This document shows positions 23,120 through 31,495 of a DNA stretch of 64,000 bases, one piece after another (positions within the stretch are counted from its first letter, which is position 1; each line of letters starts with the position of its first letter). Made by a program: the position numbers and the translations under genes. The DNA is from G051903925 sp051903925 (GTDB lineage: Bacteria; Pseudomonadota; Alphaproteobacteria; Zavarziniales; Zavarziniaceae): positions 2,914,001-2,978,000 of the forward strand of contig NZ_CP173678.1 of NCBI RefSeq assembly GCF_051903925.1, read 5' to 3'. The notes beneath the pieces are model-generated. The model searched no databases and had not been told where the DNA came from. It was given only the letters and a program-made list of their open reading frames with translations.

Positions 23120-23142
23120 TGACTGACCGGTCAGGTAATAAT
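23120..23142. promoter_or_regulatory. PaaR-like operator upstream of paaK
   Basis: CTGACCGGTCAG (23123-23134) is a 12-bp perfect palindrome followed by GTAATAAT. The 23-bp block from 23120 aligns with the paaA site at 30478-30500 at 18 of 23 positions. It lies 61 bp upstream of the paaK start and probably overlaps its promoter. A TetR-family regulator site is inferred from the symmetry and from the shared phenylacetate context. Confidence 0.6.
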
Positions 23143-23202
23143 GGTGGAATGGCGTTCAGCACCCGACAAAGGGGCAACGCCCAGGAATGTAGGGGGAGTG
23201 AC

Positions 23203-24504
23203 ATGGCCACGCGCGCGGCACCGGTGTTCGACGACCTGCAACACGCCTCGCGCGATGCCCTGGCCGCGGAGCAGCTGCACCGCCTGAAATGGTCGGTGCG
23301 CCACGCCCACGAGAACGTCTCGCATTTCCGCGCCGCCTGCGCGGCCCGCGGCGTGGCCCCCGGCGACCTGAAGCAGTTGTCGGACCTGGCCCTGTTCCCC
23401 TTCGCGCGCAAGGGCGACTTTCGCGAGCACTATCCGTTCGGCATGTTCGCCGTGCCCCAGGACCGGGTGGCGCGCATCCATGCCTCCTCCGGCACGACGG
23501 GCAAGCCCACCATCGTCGGCTATACGCAAGGAGACCTGGACCGCTGGGCCGACCTTGTGGCGCGGTCGCTGCTGGCGGCCGGGGCACGGCCGGGCGACGT
23601 GCTGCACAATGCCTATGGCTATGGCCTGTTCACCGGCGGGCTTGGCCTGCATGACGGGGGACAGAAGGCGGGGCTGGCCGTGGTGCCGGCGTCGGGCGGG
23701 CAGACCGAGCGGCAGGTCCAGCTGATCGTGGACCTGAAGCCCCGGGTCATCGCGTGCACACCATCCTACATGCTGGTCCTGGCCGAGGCGCTGGAGCGCG
23801 CGGGCGTCGACCCGCGGGCGACGGCGCTGCGCATCGGGATCCACGGCGCCGAGCCCTGGAGCGACGAGATGCGGCGCGAGATCGAGGCCCGCATGGGCAC
23901 GGCGGCGCTCGACATCTATGGCCTGTCCGAGGTGATGGGCCCGGGTGTCGCCATGGAGCGGGTCGATGCGCGCGGCGCCCTGACCCTGTGGGAGGATCAT
24001 TTCTATCCTGAGATCGTCTCGCCGGAGACGGGCGAGCCAGTGCCCGACGGCACGCGTGGCGAGCTGGTCCTGACGACGCTGACCAAGGAGGCGGTGCCCC
24101 TGATCCGCTATCGCACCGGCGACCTCTCGACGCTGCTGCCGGCGGTGGAGGGCAGTCCGATGCGGCGGCTGGAGCGCCTGCTGGGCCGCACGGATGACAT
24201 GCTGATCGTGCGCGGCGTGAACCTCTTTCCCCGCCAGATCGAGGAACTGATCCTGGACCACCCGGCCCTTGCCCCGCATTACCGCATCGACGTGCGGCGG
24301 GACGGGCCGATGGACCATCTGAGTATCACGGTCGAGGCGTTGGCTGGTGTCGACGACGATGCCTGTGCGGGTGCGCGGGCCGTGCTGGGCCACCGCATCA
24401 AGGACCGGCTGGGCCTGTCGGCTGAGGTGGTGATCGCGGTGGCCGGCGCCGTTGCCCGGTCCGAGGGCAAGGCCCGCCGCGTCTTCGATCACCGGCCGCG
24501 CTGA
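23203..24504 (+). CDS. paaK: Phenylacetate-CoA ligase
   Basis: 433 residues from ATG 23203 (ribosome site AGGGGGAG). It activates phenylacetate with ATP and CoA, the first step of aerobic phenylacetate catabolism. Adenylate-forming motifs: P-loop HASSGTTGKPTIVGYT (near residue 97), NAYGYGLFTGGLGLHDG, the DIYGLSEVMGPGVAMER motif, and YRTGDLS..LLGRTDDMLIVRGVNLFP (split by a linker). Length and motifs match the PaaK family. The downstream epoxide hydrolase gene starts 14 bp later, so they probably form one unit. A palindromic operator lies upstream. Confidence 0.93.
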   Translation: MATRAAPVFDDLQHASRDALAAEQLHRLKWSVRHAHENVSHFRAACAARGVAPGDLKQLSDLALFPFARKGDFREHYPFGMFAVPQDRVARIHASSGTTGKPTIVGYTQGDLDRWADLVARSLLAAGARPGDVLHNAYGYGLFTGGLGLHDGGQKAGLAVVPASGGQTERQVQLIVDLKPRVIACTPSYMLVLAEALERAGVDPRATALRIGIHGAEPWSDEMRREIEARMGTAALDIYGLSEVMGPGVAMERVDARGALTLWEDHFYPEIVSPETGEPVPDGTRGELVLTTLTKEAVPLIRYRTGDLSTLLPAVEGSPMRRLERLLGRTDDMLIVRGVNLFPRQIEELILDHPALAPHYRIDVRRDGPMDHLSITVEALAGVDDDACAGARAVLGHRIKDRLGLSAEVVIAVAGAVARSEGKARRVFDHRPR

Positions 24505-24518
24505 GGGGGGAGGGGTCC

Positions 24519-25481
24519 ATGGCGCGCTTCACCTGGCCCGAGCCCTATCAGGTCCGCACGAACGGCATCGACCTGGCGGTCCATGCGCTGGGGGAGGGAC
24601 CGGTGACGGTCGTCCTGGCCCATGGCTTTCCCGAGCTCGGCTATTCCTGGCGCTACCAGATGGCGCCGCTGGCGGCGGCCGGCTATCGCGTCCTGGCGCC
24701 CGACATGCGCGGCTATGGCGGCAGCAGCCGGCCCGCGGCGGTCGAGGCCTATGACATCGTGCAGCTGACCGGCGACCTGGTCGGCCTGCTCGACGCGCAC
24801 GATGTGGAGAAGGCGATCTTCATCGGCCACGACTGGGGTGCGCTCGTCACCTGGGAACTGCCGGCCCTCCATCCCGATCGTGTGCTGGGCCTGGGCAGCC
24901 TGAACATCCCGCACCGGTTCTTCCGCCATATCGGGGAGGAGCCGATCGCGTACCTGCGCCGGACGAAGGGGGAGGGGACCTACATGTCCGTCTTCCAGCA
25001 GCCGGGCCTGGTCGACGACGCTTTCGCTGCCGATCCGGAAGCGGCCTTCCGCGGCTTCTTCCGCGCCGGTGGCCTGTCGCGCGAGGCGTTCGCGCAAAAG
25101 CCCGACGACTACCGCAACCTGCACTTCAGCGTGATGGCCAGCGAGGGGCTGGCCGGCCCCGAATTCATGTCGGATGCCGAGATCGCCGTCTTCACCCAGG
25201 CGGCCCGCGTGACCGGGTTTACCGGCGGCATCAACTACTACCGCAACATCACCCGCAACCATCACCTCCTGGCCGGCACGCCCGAGCGGATCGACGTCCC
25301 CTGCCTGATGGTCGAGGTGCCGAACGACTACTACATTCCCTTCGACCTGGTGGGGGAGATGCCCCGCTTCATCCCCGACCTGGAGGTGGCGCGCATCGAG
25401 AACGCCGGCCACTGGGTCCAGCAGGAGAAGCCCGAGGAGGTCAACCGCATCCTGGTCGACTGGCTGACCCGGCGCTTCTAG
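24519..25481 (+). CDS. Epoxide-hydrolase-type alpha/beta hydrolase
   Basis: 320 residues; ribosome site GGGGGAGG. Motifs match soluble epoxide hydrolases: oxyanion HGFPELGYSWR (about 37), nucleophile Asp in FIGHDWGALVTWE (about 106), a lid Tyr in GGINYYRNITRN, acid Asp in VEVPNDYYIPFD, and the catalytic His of ENAGHWVQQEKPEEVNR. It opens epoxides by way of an alkyl-enzyme ester. Next to paaK and in a region making an aromatic-ring epoxide (PaaABCDE), it could remove stray or toxic epoxides, but that link is inference; haloalkane dehalogenase is less likely because the halide Trp pair is not clear. Confidence 0.87.
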   Translation: MARFTWPEPYQVRTNGIDLAVHALGEGPVTVVLAHGFPELGYSWRYQMAPLAAAGYRVLAPDMRGYGGSSRPAAVEAYDIVQLTGDLVGLLDAHDVEKAIFIGHDWGALVTWELPALHPDRVLGLGSLNIPHRFFRHIGEEPIAYLRRTKGEGTYMSVFQQPGLVDDAFAADPEAAFRGFFRAGGLSREAFAQKPDDYRNLHFSVMASEGLAGPEFMSDAEIAVFTQAARVTGFTGGINYYRNITRNHHLLAGTPERIDVPCLMVEVPNDYYIPFDLVGEMPRFIPDLEVARIENAGHWVQQEKPEEVNRILVDWLTRRF

Positions 25482-26462
25482 CTAGCGGTGCTGGTCGATG
25501 AACTGGGCAATGGCGCCGACCACGGACGGGGCCAGGGGCCACGTGGGGTCGGCGTAGCTGGCGAGATTGGCGCGTGCATCGCCGGGCGGCACGGCGCGCA
25601 GGACATGGTTCACGTCCGGCAGCAGGACCAGACTGGCGGCCGGCTGAGCCGCAGCCAGCGCCCGCGCGTCGGCCACCGAGACTTGCAGGTCGGCCTCGCC
25701 CTGGAGAATCAGCATGGGCTTGTCGACAGCGGCGGCCAGGGCCGTGGGATCCTGGGCAAACGCACTGATCAGGAATCCTTGCACTTGTGGGTCGAACAGG
25801 ACCTTGAGCCCTGGGTGCAGCGCAGCGACATCCACCCGACCTCCCGCTTCCAACCGGGCGATGGCAGCCAGGGCGTCGTCCAGGACCGGCGCATTGGCCG
25901 GGTTGGCGCGCAACTGCGCCCGCAGGACATCCCCCATGCGCTGCCCGGGTGCCGCGACCAGGATCAACCCGCAAAGTGGCGTCACCCGGGCGGCGGCGGC
26001 AAGGGCGATCAGTCCGCCTTCACTGTGGCCGAGCAGCCAAACGCAACGGCGATCCAGCGTCTGGGTGATCACGTTGACCCAGGCCTGCGTGTCCGCAACA
26101 TAGTCGTCTATCGTGACGGCATTGGCATCGGCCACGGCCGCGGCGCTGCCGAACATGCCGCGCTTGTCGATGCGTACGGTCCCAATGCCCTGGTTGCCCA
26201 GGGCCTCCGCCAGGACCCGGTAGGGTCCGCCCTGGACCCCCAGCGCGTTGTTGCCGTCGCGATCCGTGGGGCCGGACCCAGGCAGGATCAGCACGATCGG
26301 GGAGCGCGGGTCACCGTCCTGCTGGACCAGTGTCCCTTTCAGCGGCCCCTGTGGTCCGGGCGCCGTCAGCTCCCGGTGAAGGGTCTCAGGCACGGCCGTG
26401 CACCCCAGGGCGACAGCCACGGAAAGGACATGAAGCAGTCCCATGATCGTGGCTGCCGGCAC
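25482..26462 (-). CDS. Secreted alpha/beta hydrolase
   Basis: 326 residues with an N-terminal signal sequence (about 1-22, LLHVLSVAVALGCTAVPE; the Cys could be a lipidation site, though LGC-T is not an ideal lipobox). Serine hydrolase fold: LILPGSGPTDRDGN (oxyanion region), nucleophile elbow LGHSEGGLIALAAA (Ser about residue 148), acid in LILQGEADLQVS and His in LLPDVNHVLR. It resembles the BAAT/S9-like dienelactone or acyl-peptidase branch. The substrate is unknown. The stop abuts the epoxide hydrolase stop (convergent, 25481/25482). Confidence 0.8.
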   Translation of the reverse strand: MPAATIMGLLHVLSVAVALGCTAVPETLHRELTAPGPQGPLKGTLVQQDGDPRSPIVLILPGSGPTDRDGNNALGVQGGPYRVLAEALGNQGIGTVRIDKRGMFGSAAAVADANAVTIDDYVADTQAWVNVITQTLDRRCVWLLGHSEGGLIALAAAARVTPLCGLILVAAPGQRMGDVLRAQLRANPANAPVLDDALAAIARLEAGGRVDVAALHPGLKVLFDPQVQGFLISAFAQDPTALAAAVDKPMLILQGEADLQVSVADARALAAAQPAASLVLLPDVNHVLRAVPPGDARANLASYADPTWPLAPSVVGAIAQFIDQHR

Positions 26463-26495
26463 TCAGGCGGGGGTCGGGATCAGGCTACGCCCGGA

Positions 26496-28001
26496 TCACG
26501 CGACCGTGGCCAGGGGCGCCGCCTCGAAGGCCTCCGGGTCGGGGCGTGTCGTACGGGCCTTGTACTCGGTCATCGTGTGCGGCCACTGGGTCACGATCTT
26601 GCCCGTGCTGGAGCGGTAGTAGTTGGAGCAGCCGCCCGCCTTCCACACGCCGACCGTCGCCAGGTCGTGCTGGAGCGCCTGGTTGTAGGTGGACTGGACC
26701 TGGGGCTTCACGTCGAGCCAGGCCAGGTATTCGTTCTGGAGCCGGTCCAGCTGGCGCAGGATATAGGCCACCTGGCATTCCAGCATGAAGATGATGGAGC
26801 CGTTGTTGGTGTTGGGGCCATAGAGCATGAACAGGTTGGGGAAGCCCGTCGTGGTCATGCCCAGATAGGCCTCTGCCCCGTCCTTCCAGGCGTCCTCCAG
26901 CCGCTTGCCGCCGCGGCCGACGACGTCGATCGCCGCCAGGTAGCGCGTCGCGGCAAAGCCGGTGCCCTGGATGATGACGTCGAAGTTGCGCACCGTACCG
27001 TCCGCCGTCTCGATCCCGGTGGGCGTCACGCGGGTGATCGCCTCCGTGACCAGTTCGACATTGGGCCGGTTGAACGTCGGGTAGTAGTGGTTCGAGATCA
27101 GCGGGCGCTGGCAGCCGAAGGGCCCCTGCGGGCGCATCTTCTCCCGCGTTGCCGGGTCCTGGACCTGGGCCAGGTTCGCGAGACCGGCCTCTTCCGCCGC
27201 CTTCAGTGCGTCGGGGTTCGAGAAGGTGATGAAGCCTTCGAGCGAATCGTAGAGTTCCTGCCGGTAGCGCTCGACGATCGTGGGATCGGCCTTCATCGCG
27301 GCCAGTTCCTGATCGGAGAAGACGCGATCCTCCTTGGGCAGGACCCAGTTGGCGGAGCGCTGGAAGACGGTCAGGTGGCGTGCGACCTTGGCCAGTTCGG
27401 GGATGAACTGCACGGCGCTGGCAGCACTGCCGATCACGCCGATGCGCTTATCCCGAAGGTCCAGGTCGTGCGGCCAGTCGGCCGAGTGGAACAGCGTGCC
27501 GCGGAAGTCGGCTTCGCCCGGGATGTTGGGCCTGTTCAGGTCGTTGAACATGCCCAGGCTGGCAATCACCACCTCGGCCTCCAGCACCTCGCCGCCGGCC
27601 AGCGTCAGGCGCCAGACCGCCGCGGCCTCGTCCCACACCGCGCGCACGACTTCGGTGCGGAAGCGGATGCGGGGCAGCATGCCGTACTTCTCGGCCACCC
27701 GCTCCATATAGGCGCGGATCTCCTTCTGCCCCGAATAGGTCTCGCTCCAGCCGGGGTTCAGCTCGAACGAGAACGAATAGAGGTGGCTCTGCACGTCGCA
27801 GGCGGCGCCGGGATAGCGGTTGTGATACCAGGTGCCGCCGACGCCCGTGCCCTTTTCCAGGATCGTGAAGTTGTCATGCCCGGCCTGGGCCAGCTTGATC
27901 CCCGCGCACAGGCCACCGGGGCCGGCACCGATGATGAGGATGCGGCGGCCCTTGCCCGATGCTGCGCCCGACGCCGGGTTGGCCTCAATCGTCTTGTCCA
28001 A
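26496..28001 (-). CDS. Baeyer-Villiger-type flavin monooxygenase
   Basis: 501 residues from TTG 28001; GGGAGGAG lies 5 nt upstream, whereas the ATG at 28046 has no ribosome site. Contains the FAD Rossmann motif ILIIGAGPGGLCAGIKLAQA (about 20), the GVGGTWYHNRYPGAACDV signature, the BVMO fingerprint FRGTLFHSADWP (FxGxxxHxxxW), and an NADPH-binding GVIGSAASAVQ. Enzymes of this type turn ketones into esters or lactones. The upstream region carries a CTGACCGGTA half-like palindrome (28051-28060) similar to the paa operators, suggesting co-regulation with phenylacetate genes. The true substrate is unknown. Confidence 0.88.
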   Translation of the reverse strand: MDKTIEANPASGAASGKGRRILIIGAGPGGLCAGIKLAQAGHDNFTILEKGTGVGGTWYHNRYPGAACDVQSHLYSFSFELNPGWSETYSGQKEIRAYMERVAEKYGMLPRIRFRTEVVRAVWDEAAAVWRLTLAGGEVLEAEVVIASLGMFNDLNRPNIPGEADFRGTLFHSADWPHDLDLRDKRIGVIGSAASAVQFIPELAKVARHLTVFQRSANWVLPKEDRVFSDQELAAMKADPTIVERYRQELYDSLEGFITFSNPDALKAAEEAGLANLAQVQDPATREKMRPQGPFGCQRPLISNHYYPTFNRPNVELVTEAITRVTPTGIETADGTVRNFDVIIQGTGFAATRYLAAIDVVGRGGKRLEDAWKDGAEAYLGMTTTGFPNLFMLYGPNTNNGSIIFMLECQVAYILRQLDRLQNEYLAWLDVKPQVQSTYNQALQHDLATVGVWKAGGCSNYYRSSTGKIVTQWPHTMTEYKARTTRPDPEAFEAAPLATVA

Positions 28002-28050
28002 TGTGTCTCCTCCCGGCTCTGGCGGCCGGTGTCCCGGAATGTGCACGTCC

Positions 28051-28060
28051 TACCGGTCAG
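28051..28060. promoter_or_regulatory. Partial PaaR-like operator upstream of the monooxygenase
   Basis: TACCGGTCAG here (CTGACCGGTA on the minus strand) shares nine of ten bases with one part of the paaK operator CTGACCGGTCAG. It lies 50 bp upstream of the TTG start. Weaker than the other three sites because the palindrome is broken at one end. Confidence 0.4.
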
Positions 28061-28153
28061 TATATTCGCTGTCGGGCGCGATCCAAGCTGAATGGCGGCG
28101 CAACCTCCCTTAGGCTGGCGCGGAGAGAAATAACGACAATGGGAGGAGGCGCG

Positions 28154-28945
28154 ATGACCCGGCTTGGCAGCGTGGCGGCGATCTGGCGCTTTCCGGTCAA
28201 GAGCATGGCCGGCGAGCAGATGGACAGCGCGTTCGTCAGCTTTTCCGGTCTGCTCGGCGACCGGCTCTATGCCATCCAGCATTCGGCGGCGATGCCGGGC
28301 TTTCCCTACCTGACGGCGCGGCGGCGGCCCGACATGCTGCACTGGCAGCCGGTCTTTCGTACGCCGGAGCGGGCGCTGGCGCCCGAGAACCTGAAGGCGG
28401 CAGAGACGCTGGGCCCCGGCCTCACGCCGCTCTATCCGGGGGCGGAGGCGCTGGCGCTGGACGTGGCGGCGCCCGACGGCACGCGCATGGCGATCGACGA
28501 TCCGGCGGTTCTGGCCCTGCTTGGCGACGACATGAAGGCGGGTGAGACGCTGGCGCTGGTCCGCTCCGACCGCGCGCTGACCGACTGCGCGCCGGTCTCG
28601 ATCATCTCCAGCCAGACGATCGACCAGCTGGGGCGCGAACTGGGCCGGCCCATGGACGCGCGGCGCTTTCGCATGAACTTCACCATCGCGCTGGACGAGG
28701 GAGAGGGCTATGGCGAGGACGCACTGATCGGCCGGACCATCCGCATCGGCGCGCGCGTCCGCATCGCGGTCCAGGGCCGCGATGCGCGCTGCAAGATGAT
28801 CACCTATGACCCCGAGACGCTGGAGAGCGATCCCCAGGTCCTGGCGGTGGTCAGCGACAACCACGAGTCCTGCGCCGGCCTGTATTGCGCCGTCCTGGCC
28901 GAGGGCATGGTGCAGGCCGGCGACGCGGTGGTGCTGGACGGCTGA
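28154..28945 (+). CDS. MOSC-domain protein
   Basis: 263 residues from ATG 28154 (ribosome site GGGAGGAGG). The N-terminal MOSC beta-barrel (VAAIWRFPVKSMAGEQMDSA; GLLGDRLYAIQ) and C-terminal MOSC domain (RRFRMNFTIALDEG; DALIGRTIRIGARVRIAV) are clear. The conserved Cys of the molybdenum-cofactor sulfurase C-terminal family is in the segment RDARCKMITYDPETLE. MOSC proteins bind sulfur carriers or Moco, as in mARC/YcbX, and reduce N-hydroxylated compounds. No partner reductase is encoded adjacent, although PaaE-type ferredoxin reductases could serve. It is divergent from the monooxygenase. Confidence 0.85.
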   Translation: MTRLGSVAAIWRFPVKSMAGEQMDSAFVSFSGLLGDRLYAIQHSAAMPGFPYLTARRRPDMLHWQPVFRTPERALAPENLKAAETLGPGLTPLYPGAEALALDVAAPDGTRMAIDDPAVLALLGDDMKAGETLALVRSDRALTDCAPVSIISSQTIDQLGRELGRPMDARRFRMNFTIALDEGEGYGEDALIGRTIRIGARVRIAVQGRDARCKMITYDPETLESDPQVLAVVSDNHESCAGLYCAVLAEGMVQAGDAVVLDG

Positions 28946-28952
28946 CGCAGAA

Positions 28953-29087
28953 CCCTCCCCCGGCCCGAAGGGATGGGGGAGGGCAGGGTGGGGGCGACGT
29001 CCTGCGGGTTGATGCTTGGGTGGCGGCTCAGATGGCGCGGCCTGCCCTCACCCCAACCCTCTCCCACCGCTTCGCGGCGGGAGAGGG
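28953..29087. repeat. Intergenic palindromic element, GGGAGAGGG type
   Basis: Two hairpins: CCCTCCCC/GGGGAGGG (28953-28960 with 28976-28983) and CCCTCTCCC/GGGAGAGGG (29057-29065 with 29079-29087, loop containing cgcttcgcgg). This composition is typical of repeated intergenic elements in alphaproteobacteria. It lies downstream of the MOSC gene and paaG, between their convergent ends. Confidence 0.65.
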
Positions 29088-29174
29088 AGCGACGTGGTCT
29101 CCCGTTCCCCTACGTCCTCCAGATCATCCGGGGAACTATGGATCGACCATCAAGTCATTCAAAATGTGCAGGAT

Positions 29175-29963
29175 CTACGCCCCGGTGAAGGCGGGCTTGC
29201 GCTTTTCGAGGAAGGCGGCGACGCCTTCCTGGTAGTCGGCGCTGGTGCCCATTTCGCGCTGCAGGTCGCGCTCAAGGTCGAGCTGGGTCGACAGGTCGGC
29301 GCCCCACGCCGCGCGCAGCGCCTTCTTGGTCGCGGCCAGGCCGCGGGTGGGGGCTGTAGCGAAGCGGGCCACCAGCGCCTCGGCCTCCGCCATCAGCTTG
29401 TCGTCGTCGACGCAGGACCAGATCAGGCCCCAGGCGGCGGCCTGTTCCGCGGGCAGCGGCTGGCCGGTCAGGGCCAGGCCCATGGCGCGGGCCTGGCCCG
29501 CAAGGCGTGGCAGGATCCAGGTGCCCCCACCATCCGGCACCAGGCCGATATTGGCGAAGGACTGGATGAACCTGGCGCTGCGCGCGGCGATCACGATGTC
29601 GCAGCCAAAGGCCAGGTTGGCGCCGGCCCCGGCGGCGACGCCGTTCACCGCAGCCACGACGGGCAGGGGCAGGGCAGCCAGGCGGCGCACCAGCGGGTTG
29701 TAGTGCGTCTCGATCGTGGTGCCCAGGTCGTGGCCGGGCTGGCCGGGGGCGATGGCGGGGTCCGCCAGGTCCTGTCCGGCACAGAAGCCGCGCCCCGCCC
29801 CGGTCAGCAGCAGGACGCGCGCACCCTCCGCCTCGATCCGGGTCAGGGCCTGGGCGATCTCGCCGTGCATTTCGGCGGTGAAGCTGTTGAGCTTGTCCGG
29901 GCGGTTGAGGGCCAGGCGGGCAATGCCGCCGTCGAGCGTGAACTGGATCGTGGCAAAGCCCAT
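29175..29963 (-). CDS. paaG: Enoyl-CoA hydratase/isomerase, PaaG-like
   Basis: 262 residues from ATG 29963 (ribosome site AGGGGG, about 10 nt). Crotonase fold: LNRPDKLNSFTAEMHGEI, oxyanion hole GAGRGFCAGQDL, and the second loop VAAVNGVAAGAGANLAFGCD. The block IQSFANIGLVPDGGGTWILP followed by RLAGQARAMGLAL is what PaaG (ring 1,2-epoxyphenylacetyl-CoA isomerase) shows, with the catalytic Asp of LVPDGGG. PaaG converts the epoxide made by PaaABCE to the oxepin-CoA. PaaF/PaaB-type hydratases are an alternative but less likely. Divergent from paaI, sharing an operator at 30017-30040. Confidence 0.83.
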   Translation of the reverse strand: MGFATIQFTLDGGIARLALNRPDKLNSFTAEMHGEIAQALTRIEAEGARVLLLTGAGRGFCAGQDLADPAIAPGQPGHDLGTTIETHYNPLVRRLAALPLPVVAAVNGVAAGAGANLAFGCDIVIAARSARFIQSFANIGLVPDGGGTWILPRLAGQARAMGLALTGQPLPAEQAAAWGLIWSCVDDDKLMAEAEALVARFATAPTRGLAATKKALRAAWGADLSTQLDLERDLQREMGTSADYQEGVAAFLEKRKPAFTGA

Positions 29964-30016
29964 CGCGACGCATCCCCCTGTGGTGCGGCCTGTTGCGGCC
30001 GTTGCTTCGCTTCTAT

Positions 30017-30040
30017 GATTGAACGGTCGGTCGGTCAATC
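30017..30040. promoter_or_regulatory. PaaR-like operator between paaG and paaI
   Basis: GATTGA (30017-30022) and TCAATC (30035-30040) flank a core of tandem ACGGTCGGTCGG repeats. Read on the minus strand it begins TTGACCGACCGACCG, matching the TGACCGATCGG start of the paaA site. The location in the 92-bp divergent gap (29964-30055) would let one regulator control both transcription units. Confidence 0.6.
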
Positions 30041-30055
30041 CAAGGACAAGCGCCC

Positions 30056-30472
30056 ATGCCTGATGTCACCCCTCTGCGCCTTGCCGAAACCATGCTGGCC
30101 CGGGAGGGGACGGGACCTGCCTGGGGCATCGAGATCGAGGCGGCGGGAGAGGGCTATTCCAGGCTGGCCATGCGGCTGCGGCCCGACATGCTGAACGGCC
30201 ACGGCATCGCCCATGGCGGCATGATCTTTGCGCTGGCCGATACCGCATTCGCCTATGCCTGCAATTCGCGCAATCAGGCCTGCGTTGCGCAAGCCGCCTC
30301 CATCGTCTTCCTGGACAAGGGGATTGCCGGCGAGCGCCTGGTGGCGGAGGCGCGCGAGCAGAGCCTCGCGGGGCGCAGTGGCGTCTATGCCGTGTCGGTG
30401 CGGGGCGAGGATGGGCGCGCGATCGCCGAGTTCCAGGGCCTGAGCCGGACGATTGGCGGCAGCATCCTCTGA
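30056..30472 (+). CDS. paaI: Hotdog-fold phenylacetyl-CoA thioesterase PaaI
   Basis: 138 residues. The hotdog catalytic signature NGHGIAHGGMIFALADTAFA (about residues 44-63) with HGG and the Asp of LADTAF matches PaaI, as do AAASIVFLDKG-like and AIAEFQGLSRTIG C-terminal parts. PaaI hydrolyses ring-hydroxylated phenylacetyl-CoA dead-end products and protects the CoA pool. The ATG at 30056 lies 16 bp beyond the operator, so the transcript leader is short. paaA follows 54 bp later behind its own operator. Confidence 0.88.
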   Translation: MPDVTPLRLAETMLAREGTGPAWGIEIEAAGEGYSRLAMRLRPDMLNGHGIAHGGMIFALADTAFAYACNSRNQACVAQAASIVFLDKGIAGERLVAEAREQSLAGRSGVYAVSVRGEDGRAIAEFQGLSRTIGGSIL

Positions 30473-30477
30473 TTGAT

Positions 30478-30500
30478 TGACCGATCGGTCGGGTTATTAT
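30478..30500. promoter_or_regulatory. PaaR-like operator upstream of paaA
   Basis: GACCGATCGGTC (30479-30490) is a 12-bp perfect palindrome, followed by GGGTTATTAT. The 23-bp block matches the paaK site at 18 of 23 positions, including the spacing to the A/T-rich part, which may be a -10 element. It lies 27 bp upstream of the paaA start. Confidence 0.65.
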
Positions 30501-30526
30501 ATGAGTCGATCCAGGGAGGATTGGTG

Positions 30527-31495
30527 ATGGCGCATGACGAGCAGACCTTGACCGAGGCCTTGACGGAAGCGTTCGAGGCGCGCGTCGCGGCCGATGCCTT
30601 CATCGAGCCCAAGGACTGGATGCCCGACGCCTATCGCCGGACGCTGGTGCGCCAGATCTCGCAGCATGCCCATTCCGAGATCGTCGGCATGCTGCCCGAA
30701 GGTGCCTGGATCGCCCGGGCCCCCAGCCTGCGGCGCAAGGCGGTGCTGCTGGCCAAGGTGCAGGATGAGGGGGGACACGGACTGTACCTCTATTCCGCGG
30801 CCGAGACGCTGGGCACCAGCCGGCAGGACATGACCGAGGCGCTGCACGAGGGCCGCGCCAAGTATTCGACGATCTTCAACTATCCGACCCTGACCTGGGC
30901 GGATATCGGTGCGATCGGCTGGCTGGTCGATGGGGCCGCGATCATGAACCAGGTGCCGCTGCAGCGCTGCTCCTACGGGCCCTATGCGCGGGCCATGGTG
31001 CGCATCTGCAAGGAGGAGAGCTTCCACCAGCGCCAGGGCTTCGAGATCATGACGGTGATGGCGGGTGGCACGGCCGCGCAGAAGCGCATGGCGCAGGACG
31101 CGCTGGACCGCTGGTGGTGGCCCAGCCTGATGATGTTCGGCCCGCCCGACGACCAGTCGCCCAACACCGCGCAATCCATCCGCTGGCGCATCAAGCGCGA
31201 GAGCAACGACGAACTGCGCCAGAAGTTCGTGGACGTGACGGTGCCCCAGGCCGAGGCGCTGGGCCTGACGGTGCCGGACCCGGACTTGCGCTGGAACGCG
31301 GCGCGAGGCTCGTACGACTTCGGCGCGATCGACTGGGCCGAGTTCGCGGCCGTGGTCCGCGGCGAGGGGCCGGTCGCCAAGGAGCGCATGGCGGCCAGGC
31401 GCGCCGCCTGGGACGAGGGCGCCTGGGTGCGCGAGGCGGCCCTGGCGCATGCGGAGAAGCAGGCGGCACGCGCCGCCGAACGGGCCGCGGCATGA
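30527..31495 (+). CDS. paaA: Phenylacetyl-CoA epoxidase catalytic subunit PaaA
   Basis: 322 residues from ATG 30527 (ribosome site GGGAGGA). Ferritin-like diiron oxygenase subunit that, with PaaB, C and E, adds one oxygen to phenylacetyl-CoA to give the ring 1,2-epoxide. Conserved blocks: FIEPKDWMPDAYRRTLVRQI, SQHAHSEIVGMLPEG, AVLLAKVQDEGGHGLYLYSA (Glu-x-x-His iron ligands) and MVRICKEESFHQRQGFEIM (second ExxH). Ends in an Ala-rich tail and overlaps paaB (ATGA). Heads paaABCDE. Confidence 0.95.
   Translation: MAHDEQTLTEALTEAFEARVAADAFIEPKDWMPDAYRRTLVRQISQHAHSEIVGMLPEGAWIARAPSLRRKAVLLAKVQDEGGHGLYLYSAAETLGTSRQDMTEALHEGRAKYSTIFNYPTLTWADIGAIGWLVDGAAIMNQVPLQRCSYGPYARAMVRICKEESFHQRQGFEIMTVMAGGTAAQKRMAQDALDRWWWPSLMMFGPPDDQSPNTAQSIRWRIKRESNDELRQKFVDVTVPQAEALGLTVPDPDLRWNAARGSYDFGAIDWAEFAAVVRGEGPVAKERMAARRAAWDEGAWVREAALAHAEKQAARAAERAAA

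Noticed and set aside
25488..28091. 867-residue plus-strand frame antisense to the secreted hydrolase and the monooxygenase
   Set aside because: Both minus-strand genes have intact family motifs; the antisense translation has no recognisable fold.
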